Source: Pterois miles
Lineage: Eukaryota > Chordata > Actinopteri > Perciformes > Scorpaenidae
Direction of reading: 5' to 3'
NCBI GenBank assembly: GCA_947000775.1
Contig: CAMQGK010000565.1
Coordinates: forward strand, 5,546,501 to 5,610,500
DNA: 64,000 nucleotides
Part shown: positions 12,101-21,936 of the stretch, piece by piece
Position numbering within the stretch: position 1 is the first letter of the stretch
Layout: each line of letters starts with the position of its first letter
Made by a program: the position numbers and the translations under genes
Notes under the pieces: generated by a model
Told to the model about the DNA's origin: nothing
Databases searched by the model: none
Seen by the model: only the letters and a program-made list of their open reading frames with translations

Positions 12101-13904
12101 TCTTGTCCTTCAACACTGTACTGCTGCACATTTCAAGCAGTATTAGGGCCCTGTTTAAATGATATTTAAGGCATGGTCTAAAGTACGTGGCGCAAATGCA
12201 TTTAGGGTGGGTCCAACTCCACTTTGGCGCATAATCTGGGAACAAAGTAAGGTGCAAGGGGTATTTTATTTTATTTAGTCTCTTAATTAATCGTAGGTGG
12301 GTTTTGAGTGTCATCTGCACATTGGCGCATTGCTAAGAAGACCATCTACAGGACCAGCAGGCCATCTGCCTCCGCTGTTTCCCAATTCTCTGCCCCAACA
12401 ACTCTGACTGCATATGAGCAAATGCACAGATAACCTATTTAACTAGTAGGAGGCGCACTGCTGTGCACATCATGAATCCGCCTATATGTACAGATCTTAC
12501 CATCTTTACTATAAAGCAAAGAATCTCTGTCTGTACGTGTATCCTTCACGTATCTCCAGAACCGTTCATCTTCTTCACACTTGGTGGGAGTATTGATGGG
12601 GACCCAAAGATATGCAGTGTCGAAGTTGTGCAATATGTACCTGCAACACATTCAATATTTATAAACTTTGAACAAACAAGCAAACAGTGCACTGTGCAGC
12701 AGCAGAGGCTTCAGGGCTCTGCAGACTGAGTCAAGCGTGTCATTCGCAGCAGGCTTTTACAGAATGCTGGATATACTAATGTTGCAACCAAACTCTTCTT
12801 CGCTTCCCTGGAGTCAATGAGCGCTGAGCGGTTCTTGAGAATGCTGCAGATATTATTACCGGGGTCATGGAGCCAAGCCATCAGCCCGCTCCAATTTGGA
12901 GCGGGCTGATGGCTTGTTCCTGATGGTAAGGCACTCAGGGAGACCGTGAACGGGCACTGCACTAGTCTGAATAATTCTGTGGAGGTTCTCATTCATCCAG
13001 GTCATGTTCATTCTGGCAAAAATTGAATCGAAGGCAACTGGACTTAGATTTGTCTCTGAAGACGTTTTGCCCCTTATCCAAGTGGCTTCATCAGTTCGAA
13101 TGCTACAGTCTGACTAGTCCCCACTAGTCTAGTCTGACTAGTGGGGTCTAGTTAGTCTGAATAATCTGCGCCCCTTTAAATAGCAGGAAGTACTGCGCCA
13201 TTGACTTTAGACCAGGGTTTTTGTTCGTCAGTAACGCAATCACTTTCTGCTGCCTCAAGATGGCAATGTGCCAAAAACGCACCTGAACACCAAGACCAAC
13301 ACGGCCATGGGCGCACAGATTGGCACAAGTACATTTGATATTTACACAACATGAGCACTGGGTGTGAAAATAACAACTGCATTGGTCTGAAACTAGCAAT
13401 GACAGTTGACGCGCCGCTCTGAGGAGGGTGTAGACAGGGCCCCTAGAGTCAGATAAATGCTAAAAATGCCAGGTGTAATCTTGTATTTGGGAGATAAATC
13501 GTTTTATGAAACACAAACAGAAAAACATTTTGCTTGCTTCGCATCAGGCTTTGATTAGTTTAATTCTGGGTTTCTGGCTGTAGGTGGACGGTCTGCTCTT
13601 CTACCACCGGCAGACCCACTACACCCCCGGCAGCACCCCTCTGGTGGGCTGGCTCCGTCCCTACATGGTCACCGACATCCTGGGCATAGAGGTCCCTGTA
13701 GGACCCCTCACCACCAAGCCTGAGTACGCCAGCCACCAGCTGCAGCAGATCCTGGAACACAAAAAAGCATCAAGTGAAGTCCGCCCGGCCAACAGGAGTG
13801 GAGGCTACGAGTTAGAGTACCTGTCCACGCCAGGCCAGGACAGCGGTGAAACGCAAAACTTTTTCAATCAAAAGCCAATAAGGGAAGCACACATGGAGAT
13901 CTGA
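2950..13904 (+). CDS. snupn: snurportin-1, whole coding span (8 coding exons, 375 aa)
   Basis: Snurportin-1 is the import adaptor that binds the m3G (trimethylguanosine) cap of U snRNPs and hands them to importin beta. Coding exons: 2950-3107, 4682-4871, 5093-5197, 9819-9915, 11159-11256, 11422-11499, 12007-12087, 13584-13904. They total 1128 bases with closed phases and GT-AG borders throughout. The start is the first ATG after an acceptor at 2942, in good context (ccATGG). Residues about 1-75 hold the basic importin-beta-binding region (YKSKY, EQSERRRR, SKRLNYVNHARR). Residues about 70-105 are acidic. The cap-binding fold follows (SEWLVDVP, VVCPVGKR, KSGYCVNRF, LDVMCWRGHP, STPLVGWLRPYM). 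Trp122 and Trp292 align with the human cap-stacking Trp107 and Trp276. The human protein is 360 aa; the extra length is mainly in the acidic stretch and C-terminus. The family assignment is very secure. Confidence 0.97.
3553..3726 (+). repeat. short direct duplication in snupn intron
   Basis: The block tcctataaattcttcacaat recurs near 3569 and 3703, preceded in both by ataaac(g/a)cattt. Two 36-40 bp units lie about 137 bases apart. Confidence 0.7.
3727..4681 (+). other. snupn intron, no features recognised
   Basis: Mixed-composition intronic sequence. Its open frames show no family resemblance, and none is bounded by convincing splice sites. Confidence 0.5.
4682..4871 (+). CDS. snupn: snupn coding exon 2 (residues 53-116)
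   Basis: Acceptor ttcag at 4681, donor CAG/GTCAGT. Encodes SKRLNYVNHARRLADGDWTG, then a long Glu/Asp-rich stretch and KLPKHYANQ, matching the human order. The acidic stretch is longer than in human. Confidence 0.96.
5093..5197 (+). CDS. snupn: snupn coding exon 3 (residues 117-151)
   Basis: Acceptor cttag at 5092, donor AAG/GTAAGA, 35 whole codons. Contains LSEWLVDVP with cap-stacking Trp122, and VVCPVGKRSLIVAS, the first strand block of the cap-binding domain. Confidence 0.96.
5474..5587. repeat. AT-rich nested foldback (imperfect hairpin)
   Basis: Arms ttcacataattt (5474-5485) and aaattatgtgaa (5576-5587) are exact reverse complements. Inside them lie ataatgtaataa (5507-5518) and ttattacattat (5560-5571), then gcacaa/ttgtgc at the centre. 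It resembles the units of the 52.4-54.0 kb array. Confidence 0.75.
6764..7673 (-). mobile_element. TTAA-targeting MITE copy A (interrupted by LINE-tail fragment)
   Basis: Flanked by TTAA at 6764-6767 and 7670-7673. The ends aga(a)acagt and actgtccct match the other four copies in the window. The two halves align with the left and right halves of the uninterrupted copies; foreign sequence fills about 6955-7460. Confidence 0.85.
6955..7460 (-). mobile_element. 5'-truncated LINE-like 3' fragment nested in MITE copy A
   Basis: Begins with a GATGAA-type tail and tttattgtcactccggttat, has (TAA)n and (CAA)n runs, and ends after gcctggggaaagaaactgtt, a motif widespread in teleost retroposon 3' regions. 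Borders are approximate. Confidence 0.55.
7803..9270 (+). other. snupn intron; only a possible repeat terminus near 8771
   Basis: Mostly unremarkable intron. The phrase agggttcccacgcatcctgg near 8772 resembles a common teleost interspersed repeat end, but I cannot find its partner. Confidence 0.35.
9276..9430 (-). mobile_element. retroposon 3'-end-like fragment
   Basis: Contains ctttatttgtatagcacctt and acaaagtgcttgcaaagtg, a pairing typical of fish LINE/SINE 3' ends. Similar wording appears at 14833-14900 and 39620-39690. Confidence 0.5.
9819..9915 (+). CDS. snupn: snupn coding exon 4 (residues 152-184)
   Basis: Acceptor gaag/GGC at 9818, donor AAAAG/GTAGGT. Encodes the STAAYTKSGYCVNRFPSLLPGG segment, nearly identical to human. 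The last base is the first of a split Asp codon. The preceding 4.6 kb intron holds a triple nested transposon. Confidence 0.95.
9916..11158 (+). other. snupn intron; repeat-like but unassigned
   Basis: AT-rich intron. The section 10110-10620 (aaactctggtgcagttcgtt and following) has the look of an old DNA transposon, but I found no paired termini. No exon seen. Confidence 0.35.
11159..11256 (+). CDS. snupn: snupn coding exon 5 (residues 184-216)
   Basis: Acceptor tgcag at 11158, donor CCG/GTAAGG. Encodes DYTILDCIYSDVDRTYYILD and VMCWRGHPVYDCP, matching the human core of the cap-binding domain with few changes. Confidence 0.96.
11422..11499 (+). CDS. snupn: snupn coding exon 6 (residues 217-242)
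   Basis: Acceptor aacag at 11421, donor CCC/GTGAGT, 26 codons. Begins TEFRFYWLQSKVQE. It lies only 165 bases after exon 5, so intron 5 is the shortest in the gene. Confidence 0.95.
12007..12087 (+). CDS. snupn: snupn coding exon 7 (residues 243-269)
   Basis: Acceptor aacag at 12006, donor AGC/GTAAGA, 27 codons. Encodes FRFVSLQSTDCTAELIQ and following residues. This is the least conserved part against human (FKFVGLKNFPCTPESL), but its length, phase and ends agree. Confidence 0.93.
12874..12916. repeat. perfect 21-bp-arm palindrome, 1-nt loop
   Basis: Left arm 12874-12894 and right arm 12896-12916 are exact reverse complements around a single T (core gcccgctccaa / ttggagcgggc). GC-rich for this region, so it should cruciform or hairpin readily. 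Confidence 0.95.
12963..13165 (+). mobile_element. 5'-truncated retroposon fragment with 13-bp target duplications
   Basis: tagtctgaataat at 12963-12975 recurs at 13153-13165. Between them lies a piece containing gaagacgttttgccccttat and ggcttcatcagttcgaa, a motif common in teleost retroposons, followed by tandem tctgactagt-type repeats. Confidence 0.7.
13584..13904 (+). CDS. snupn: snupn terminal coding exon (residues 270-375)
   Basis: Acceptor ctgtag at 13583, stop TGA at 13902-13904. Encodes VDGLLFYHRQTHYTPGSTPL, VGWLRPYM (cap-stacking Trp292), GPLTTKPEYASHQLQQI, and a divergent C-terminal tail ending in HMEI. The conserved part ends near residue 325; the tail varies between species. Confidence 0.96.
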   Translation: MDGLLFYHRQTHYTPGSTPLVGWLRPYMVTDILGIEVPVGPLTTKPEYASHQLQQILEHKKASSEVRPANRSGGYELEYLSTPGQDSGETQNFFNQKPIREAHMEI

Positions 13905-14640
13905 GTGGGAAGCTTAACGACATGCAAATTGATAACTCAGTGTTTCTTCATGGTGACGGCCCACATATGGCTCTTTAGAAAGTCTGCTGAATGGTTTTGC
14001 AGGTCTGACCAATTGCAGAGCATGGCTAATTCTAATCCGGCACTGCTCAGGACGCCCTCAGAGTGCAGATTGGCAGAGCTATACGCCTTATATGTGTTTT
14101 TAAACTGCCATTTACATTGTGTACCTGTTGCAGAACTCCAAAAGATCAGGTTTTTGGGAGGGTTATTGCACAGCATCCAGCCAGTATAATTACTTCGTCG
14201 CAGCCTGTTATGCAGTTCCCTTTCATAACACCGAAGGTAGTCACATACAAGCAAAAAATAGGACAAGAAGTTTCTTATGTAAGATATACTGCAAAGTGCA
14301 GCACAGTAAATGTTTTGGTGGAGTGCTATTTTGCTATTCTGCACTTAAAATGAACATTACATAAGAAACACCCTTACTGTTGTCAGTTGTTCGCAAACTA
14401 CAACTACAACTATAATCAATGCGTACCCCCCAAAGTATGCGGAAAATCAGTTTGAGTTTGAGAGTGGCACCCAGTGTTTTAGGAAGGTGAGGTGTCGCTG
14501 GCTGGTCAGACCCTGTGAGTTGCGATCATGCGAAAGCGCAGCAGTGACATGAACTTTGAAAATTTAATGTTAAATTTAATATACCTTAGAAGATGTTTTA
14601 AAGCGTATGTTTCTAAATAAATGTTTTTTATTGGCCTACA
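13905..14640 (+). other. snupn: snupn 3' UTR with candidate poly(A) signal
   Basis: Noncoding sequence after the stop codon. AATAAA at 14616-14621 is the first good polyadenylation signal, giving a 3' UTR of about 0.7 kb. The cleavage site is not directly visible. Confidence 0.5.
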
Positions 14641-15913
14641 CCGTCCACTTTGCTCCCATGTTTTTTTGAGCGGCCTATTGCAGATTCAGTTCAATACTTG
14701 AGGAGAGACATTTCATGTAGGACTTTTTTTTAAATTAGACTTCAAGAAAGTTGTTGAAATTCATGACATGCTTATTTAATTGGATTGTGGTTGTTCTTCA
14801 CCACTTGTTTTTTGGATCCAGTTAAAAGTTCTAACTATTTATATAGCACTTTAAAAAAACAAGTTCAAAAGTGCTTTTCAAAGACATAAAAAGCAAGAGA
14901 AATGAAAAGGTAGTAATAAATAAAAATGGAGCTGATAGAAGTAGAATGATAGCAAGAGTAACCGATTAAGAGAAAGTATTAAACTAATTACAATTATATG
15001 GTTTTTAGGAAATAAATATGTTATATGTTTGTCTATCTGGTCCATTACTAAATGGTAGTTCTGTGATAAACCAAATTTTGATATACCAGATTAGGTTGGG
15101 AAAAACAAAGGTTTATATAATTGACCTTATTCATTTATACAGTTAAGTTAAGTGGAAGTTAAGAAAATCCTGTAAATGTGAATTGCAAACACCTCAGACT
15201 TGACTGTGCATGCACTGTCAATAGAACAGCAAGTAGCTGATGTTCCAGTATACGGTAAGATTGACTCACACTGCTGATACCAGCTCTCATCAGCAGAATT
15301 CATGAGCATCTCCTCCCCTTAACTGTGAAGAGCTGGGCGGAAACTATCAACAGGGAAAGACGTGAAAGTGTCTGGCAGGGTTGTGAACGTATTCGTCGAC
15401 CTGTGCGAACACATCCTCTGAGAGAGAGCACCTCAGATCATCGCCTCAGGTTATCAGATCTGGGCTGTGAGGTAGTTCATCTTAGGAAGGGAGGCAAACG
15501 GATTTTCTTTGTTTTGTCCTGTTTTTCCTGAGAATAGATTTGAAGTAAAGTTGTTTGTGGTTTTAACTGAAAGTGCACCATTTTGCTCACCTATAATATG
15601 ACCTAAAGGGTAGTGGAGGTAGTAGTGGTAACTTTGAAGGAACTATCCGTGGTGGCACTTTTAATGATGAATTGACAAAGTGCAAGCTTGGCTGATGAGA
15701 AAGATTCAGAATGAAGTTAGATGCATATTTTCACCTTTGGCAGGCGTTTGCACCGGTTTTGTCTGTAGAGTCAAGATTTGATGGGTTGCCATGCAGTTTG
15801 ACAATCTTGTCCCCCATCAGCTATCAGTTTAGCGATGCTTTAACTTGTATCTAGTACTATCATCACTTTATAAACAGACATTCCCTTCCCTCACACCTCA
15901 GCTGTACTTTCAT
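14641..15913. other. intergenic, AT-rich; retroposon-tail-like sequence near 14833-14900
   Basis: Contains atttatatagcactttaaaa and aaaagtgcttttcaaagaca, resembling a LINE/SINE 3' end. The remainder shows no gene signal. Confidence 0.4.
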
Positions 15914-16381
15914 TTAAAGGGACAGTGTGTAGGATTTGGTGGCATCAAGTGGTGCGGTTGCAGACTGCAACCATCTGAGTACCCCTCCGCTCACTCCTCC
16001 CTTTCCAAGACTGCGGTAACGTGAGCCATCAGAGGCCATCCTCACCATACCCGCGGTTGGCGGTGCCACGGCTTTACACTCTGCAGCTCATGCTGCCGCA
16101 GTTTCACAAGCATGTCGGAGAACTACGATGGCCTTCAGGTAACATAAAAACACAAAAGGCTCTCTAGAGTCAGTGTTTGGTTTGTACATTCTGGGCTACT
16201 GTAGAAACATGGAGGAGCAACATGGCAGACTCCATGAAGAGGACCCACTCCCCATTTGGAGATGAACGGCTCATTCTAAGCTAACAAAAGACGATCCTTA
16301 GTTTCAGGTGATTTTACACTCATGAAAACATACTTATTATATTCAGTTTCTGCTAATAGATGCACCACACTGTTCCTTTAA
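15914..16381 (+). mobile_element. TTAA-targeting MITE copy B (full length)
   Basis: TTAA at 15914-15917 and 16378-16381. Termini agggacagtgtgtag and cacactgttcct are inverted repeats. About 468 bp. Internal phrases (cgctcactcctccctttcca, gtagaaacatggaggagcaa) recur in copies C, D and E. Confidence 0.9.
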
Positions 16382-18040
16382 TGCTAAGTAGTAAATGATA
16401 GCATGCTAACACGATGGTGAAAATGGTGAACAATATACGTGCTGCTTATCATCAACATTAGCATTGTCAGTGTGAGCATGCTGCTGGTAGCAATGCTGCT
16501 GCAAAGAGCAACCTCAAAAAAAGCCATTACCTTGGCTGTAAACTTAAAATCTAAATTCACAGCATTTTAAAATACTTTTTGGGGCTACTTTGTCATTTGG
16601 AGATATGTTTTGTGACCCCAATTACAGATAAGACATACATATAAGAATACGCTGCTATCAAGGGAATTTAAAAGTTCAGGCTGGTTAAACAGCATTTTGT
16701 GACTGACCCTTAGAATCAGAGTCTGCTTCTTTCTAGAAACATGAACTTAAACGTCAGAAAAAGCGATTGTAGAATCAAACTCGAGTTATCTCACAGTTTG
16801 ACTAGACAGGCATGTGCCGCAGCTACAAGACATGCCGTGTCTTGTGTTCATGCCACTACTCACTTCTTCTACACTGGAAAAAAAAAATCTTGTTTTCTCT
16901 CTTTCTTGCTCTTGCGATGGTATCACTATTGCTCTCACCACCTACACGGAACATCAACAGGTGAAAATAACACGTTCACCACTCTTCTGTGGGGGATTGT
17001 TAGAACTTATTCTGGGAAACGTAGGACTGACTGAAGTAGAGAAAAGTGCACAATGCTGATGAAGGGAACTCAGTAAACCACAGTTACAATACATGATCAC
17101 GCGATAACTCCTGGAAAGCATCAAGCATCTCAGACTGACCTGAACAGTAATAGATAACAGTATTTTGTAGCAGCAGGTTCTTAGTTATCTGCTCTTTGGT
17201 GAGATTTCAGTTCTGCCTAAATTGTAGACAATAAAAAAGGATATACTGTAGGTTATAACAGTGTTGATGTGGTTTGTGATGAATTAGATTTAAAGTAGTA
17301 GAATTTCCTTTGGATGATAATCCAGAAAACATAATATAATAACATGGTTTTATAATCTCCTATAGTTTCATTGCATATGTGGTCAAAACGTGCAAATTAA
17401 AATTTCTGTAAAAACGTATAAAGTACCTGACTCCTCCAGACTCATAGTATCTGAGAACAAGGTGTTTAACAAATGCATTTCATCGAGTACAGTCAGATTT
17501 TCTTTCTTTCACATTCAGTCACCACTAAACCGAGAGGCCTGTCAAAGAGAGCAGAGTCAGACATGTGGTTTCTGCAAGAATTCAGCTATTAGTCAGCAGC
17601 TCCGATCACTTTCCAGGAACTGAGCACCTGCCGGTCCTCAGTTACACTTTTCAGAGCGCGCTCAGTCTCCCACACAGACATGTACGCACACACACACGTA
17701 TAATGTTTGTTAGTTTAGGCCTCTCTGATTTCTATGAAACCCTGTCACAAGTCTTCTAAGGAGGCAGATATGTGTTTCTTCTGAAACTCTCCAGCACCTG
17801 TTATATGACGTTTAGTCTATGTGGTTGGTGAACACTCCTGGCTTTGAAGTCTGAAAAAATAAAGTAAAATGTATGTGGGAAAAAATGAAACCACTTTCAT
17901 GTCTGTATGGTAAATATCAGCTACAGCCAGTTAACAGCAACGAAGACTGGACACGGGGAAACATGGCAACGCCTATGCCACTACCTCTAAAGCTCATAAA
18001 TTAACGTTATGAGCATATCATGTTTGTTTATTCCGTGACC
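16382..18040. other. intergenic, nothing recognised
   Basis: AT-rich sequence without supported genes or clear repeats; a short CA run near 17688. Confidence 0.5.
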
Positions 18041-18300
18041 AAAGTGTAACCTGTGTAACCACCATCTGTTTTTATTAATTAATGAAATTTAGAGGTGCTT
18101 ATAGTCTGATTTTTGTTACCCTCAGACAGAGCCAGGCTAGTTTTTTACCACTGATTCCAGTCTTTATGCTAAGCTAAGCTAATCGGCTAGCTTTAGGCTA
18201 TCTTTAAAAGTGCAGACAAGAGTTGTATTGATCTCATCTAAGTCTTGGCAAGAAAGCAAATAAGTATACTTCCAAAAATATCAGTGACGTGCATCTTTAA
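18041..18300 (+). mobile_element. teleost interspersed repeat (tatgctaagctaagctaa family), copy 1
   Basis: Shares tttatgctaagctaagcta, then a run about a pulse of acaga/gagagtggtattgat-type sequence and tcttggcaag with the copy at 48262-48580. An inverted copy lies at about 20733-20960. Confidence 0.65.
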
Positions 18301-18485
18301 CTGTTCATTATCTACCTTAATGCGGGTTCAAAGTCTTCGCGCTGCCACAATATAGTTTTAACTTGCTATGTTTTGTGCAAAACAAATTTAAACTTCTTTA
18401 TTCTACAAATCATCAGCATCAACCTTGACTATGGGTAACGTCGGCCTTTAATGTGCGTGTAACTGTGGGATTAAATTGCTCTTCA

Positions 18486-18976
18486 TTAAATGAACCGTGT
18501 GTAGCATTTCAGGGGATTTATTAGCAGATATGGAAGATGATATTCATGACTGTGTTTGCATGAAACAGAAGCTAAGAATGGTTGTTTTCGTTAGCTTAGA
18601 ATGACTCCTTCATATCTTATATCTTCATAGAGTCCGCCATGTTGTTCCACCATGTTTCTACAGTAACCCAGAACGGACAAACCAAACACCACCACTAGAG
18701 ACTTCCACATTTTACATTGCCTGAAGGCCACCATAGTTCTCCGACACTCCGAAACTGCGGTAATGTGAGCTGCAGAGTGCAAAACCATGGTACCGCCAGC
18801 TGCCGTCTGACTTCCATTGCTCCTAAAGTAGTTTCATTGTGGTAAAAGTGGCCTCTTAGCAAGGTGAATGGTGTTACTACAGCTTTGCACTCTGCAGCTA
18901 CTGCAGTCTTGGAAAGGGAGGAGTGAGCGCAGGCATACTACCAGATGCTGCCAAATCCTACACATTGTACCTTTAA
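18486..18976 (-). mobile_element. TTAA-targeting MITE copy C (full length, inverted relative to B)
   Basis: TTAA at 18486-18489 and 18973-18976. Contains ccgccatgttgttccaccat and ggaaagggaggagtgagcgc, the reverse-strand counterparts of copy B. About 490 bp. Confidence 0.88.
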
Positions 18977-20732
18977 GAGGCATTAAATTCTTGGACACAA
19001 TACCCTCCACGATGATTTGCTTGTGCAGACCCAGTTAAATGGGATTTTTATGCCGCCTTAACATAAATAGTCACTTTAAACTTGTAGATAAAGATAAAGT
19101 GATATCCACACACTAATGTAAAACTAAAGCTTTTGCTAACCAGTACAGTGAGTTAAATCAGACCTCCTCATCTCTTACATGTTTGATGTATTCAAAGACT
19201 TTTTGTCAGGGTTGACATGACGTGGGCAGTGCAAAGGCTTTACCAATCACATTTTCCCAAATGACATGATGTCATCTAGTTTGACAGGAAGTCTATTGTT
19301 GTCCACTCCCTTTTCCCTTTAGTTTGCAAGCCAGACTTTCTCACGCCTTATTATTTACAGTTCACCTATTGTGGGAGTTTTTTTTTTTGTGGAAAGAAAA
19401 TATAAACAGCTTGTGAATGTACCTGTAACTTCCGACCTTTTCTTACAAAAACACTTGAAGTCGGAGAAATTAATAATCTAACTCAAAAGGCTTTTCCTTC
19501 TTTCACTATAACAATATATCTATGATGCAAAGGTTAACACAGCATTGAGAAATCTTACCAACGTCTCACACACTCTTTCCCTGTTTTGCATCAGATACTT
19601 TTACAACCACATTAAAAACACATCAAGATATGAATTAAAGGCCATCAATAGCCTTGCAGGAAGCTCAATCTCCTCTCTGCACTTGAACGAACTTCCCTGC
19701 TGAAATATATCAGCAGCATATAATATTCTAAGGAGACCTGCAGTGTGTTTGTGGGTCATATTACAATGAATTTATTGTGCGTTTGGGTTTCCTATGATGT
19801 CATGTTATTCCTGTAAAGTGTGCTGGGTTATAATGTAGCCTGGGGGATGCATGAGTTGAAAGTTTCACTAATTAAATTGCTATTCTTGCAACCAACTATC
19901 GCGGAAGGGCCCGCTCCTATTATTAGTTATTTCCTCTCACTTTCTTTCATGCATTAGTAATGTGCAGTGATAGTTTGGAGAGTGCTGTTGCGATGTAGAT
20001 GTATAGCTAATGCACAGAAGTGCGCAGTATATCTTAAATAGAGACTACAGTGGCTGATAAGCAATATATAGATATATAATATATATCGATATAATATATA
20101 AAAGATCCCTTCCTAACATGTTTTAAGACATAAAATACTTCTGTCTAAATTCAGATTCTTAATAGCATGCTTAACTCATTCTGCCTCATTGAAAAGAAAA
20201 GAGTAGAATCCCTGAATATGCAAATATTTTTAATTTCCAAATATTTTACTGCTATTTTCTTAAAAGGTCCAGTCTCATGTGCTGTCGGCATCACATCATT
20301 TTGTGTAAGTTGCACATTTCACCACAGTTGGCTTCCAAATTTGCAATGATGTCACAAAATCATGCTTGCAAAATTAGCTTAAACTGAGACTTGATTCACA
20401 TACTGTAGCCTACATAATCATCCATGTCTACGTAGATCCATTCAGTATTTATTTCTCTGCACTCTTTATATAGTTTACAACTTACAGAACACTTTTGAAT
20501 TTTATTTTTCATTTAATTGTTGGACATTAGTGCTTTTCATATATACTTTATTGAGATCGTATGTTTGTATTGACCTATTTATTTCACTACTTGTGTACAT
20601 AACAGTCCTGTCTATTATTTACCTTTTTTCTTTGTTGCTAGCTGTTGTTTCTATTTCAGTGTAAGTCCATCAACAAGGATGCAAAAAAAAAAAAAATGTC
20701 ATGTATGTGCACACAGTACACAAAGGCTACTT
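18977..20732. other. intergenic, nothing recognised apart from short AT runs
   Basis: Poly(T) at about 19379-19389 and a short TA-rich tract at 20063-20101. No gene signal. Confidence 0.5.
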
Positions 20733-20960
20733 GGTCAATATTGGTGATGTCCCTTCAAATATGAAGCTGGTTAGCTTAGCTTAGCATAAAGAAACTAGGG
20801 GAATCATATCCTGATTTTGTTCAAAGATAACAAAACTCACCTACCAGACCCTCTGAAACTCTCTAATTAACATTATACTGTATGTCACTTGTGTAATATA
20901 TGGAAAGTGTTTATCAAAACTGCAATTATCCCTTTTTAAGGGTGGTTATGTGCCTTAAAA
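20733..20960 (-). mobile_element. tatgctaagctaagctaa-family repeat, copy 2 (inverted)
   Basis: Contains ttagcttagcttagcataaa, the reverse complement of the diagnostic phrase in copies 1 and 3. Borders approximate. Confidence 0.5.
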
Positions 20961-21179
20961 CAGTATTTCTTGGCTGAGTGCAGGCACTGTTAGTTGTATC
21001 TCTTTTCATGTAGTTAACTCTTGCAAACAAAAGGCTTAAAGGTAAGATTTAACTCTGCACATGAAGTTAAACTGGGCATCTTTAGTGTCTAAACATGCAA
21101 GTGAAGTACTGTTAACATTATAAGCAATGACTTTAATGTTCTAGTAACGTTATAATTAGCCAAGTGTCCGTTATTTTCG

Positions 21180-21903
21180 TTTTTTATGCACATAGTTCAG
21201 CGTCATGTAGGGCAGAGTTCTCCTGTTCCTCCTCCGGATGCAAACTGACACTCAAAATGGTGATTTTCCTGTTTGGTTTCCTATTTTTATGAATGAAGGC
21301 GGAGGGGAGGTCGTGAGCTTTTGTCATGTTCTGGTCTTAACCACCAGGGGGTAGAGCAACATGCAGAAAGAACAGCCTACAATCTCTCTCCCTGTTCGGG
21401 GCTGTGTGTGCGTCTCCCTCGCAGCATAAAGGCGACGTTCAGGGCTAAAAACTTGCAATTCATGGCATGGAGGAGTCAGCGGGCAGCTGCAGCCCTCTGA
21501 TCACTGGACTGTTGGTGGCTGAGCAGCAGATCATGCTCTGAACCCAGATGTCATCGAGCCGAAGCAAAGCCTCGTCTAGCTGCTCCAGTGTTGTCCTCCT
21601 TTTTTCCTCTTCCCTGTCCTCTTTTTCTTCTCCTCGGTGAAATCCGATACAACATCAGCGCGTTTTCTATCCAGTTTGGGCAGCGAGATCCGGGCTAATT
21701 GGCCTGCATGTTTCGCAAACAGTATCAAGAGAGGAGAAACATTCAGCTCGCACTGCAGCGATTCAGATGCCTTCAACTTTGAGCGAGAGGGACAACCCCT
21801 AAAACCCAGCTTGTACACGAGGGACGGACACACAGACATCTCCGTCATCTTCCACTTCATGAGAAGGACGCGTCTCGGTGAAAGGTGATCAGAGACGGGC
21901 ACC
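21180..21903 (+). promoter_or_regulatory. ptpn9: ptpn9 promoter and 5' UTR region
   Basis: GC- and CpG-richer sequence directly upstream of the ATG, standing out from the AT-rich surroundings and free of repeats I recognise. No TATA box is evident. The ATG context is excellent (gcaccATGG). The transcription start is not visible from sequence alone. Confidence 0.5.
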
Positions 21904-21936
21904 ATGGCAGCTACTTTATCGGCGGAGGAAGAGCAG
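21904..21936 (+). CDS. ptpn9: ptpn9 coding exon 1 (residues 1-11)
   Basis: Encodes MAATLSAEEEQ, then donor CAG/GTAGGC. It is shorter than the human N-terminus but ends in the same EEEQ before the same intron. The reading is open beyond the donor, but that sequence is intronic. Confidence 0.9.

Larger units (their letters stand above)
12144..13445 (+). mobile_element. 1.3 kb non-autonomous DNA transposon in the last snupn intron
   Basis: Inverted ends tagggccctgt (12144-12154) and acagggccccta (13435-13444 region) bracket a segment rich in ggcgca motifs on both flanks. No clear target duplication. It hosts a 41-44 bp palindrome (12874-12916) and a second insertion (12976-13152). Confidence 0.6.

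Noticed and set aside
11883..12320. 145-codon minus-strand open frame
   Set aside because: It is antisense to the confirmed snupn exon 7 and runs into a transposon terminus; no family resemblance.
13937..14344. 135-codon minus-strand open frame over the snupn 3' UTR
   Set aside because: No recognisable motif, no splice support, overlaps the 3' UTR; probably chance.
21576..21905. 109-codon minus-strand open frame at the ptpn9 promoter
   Set aside because: Low-complexity Lys/Arg-rich end and antisense to the 5' UTR; expected by chance in GC-rich promoter DNA.
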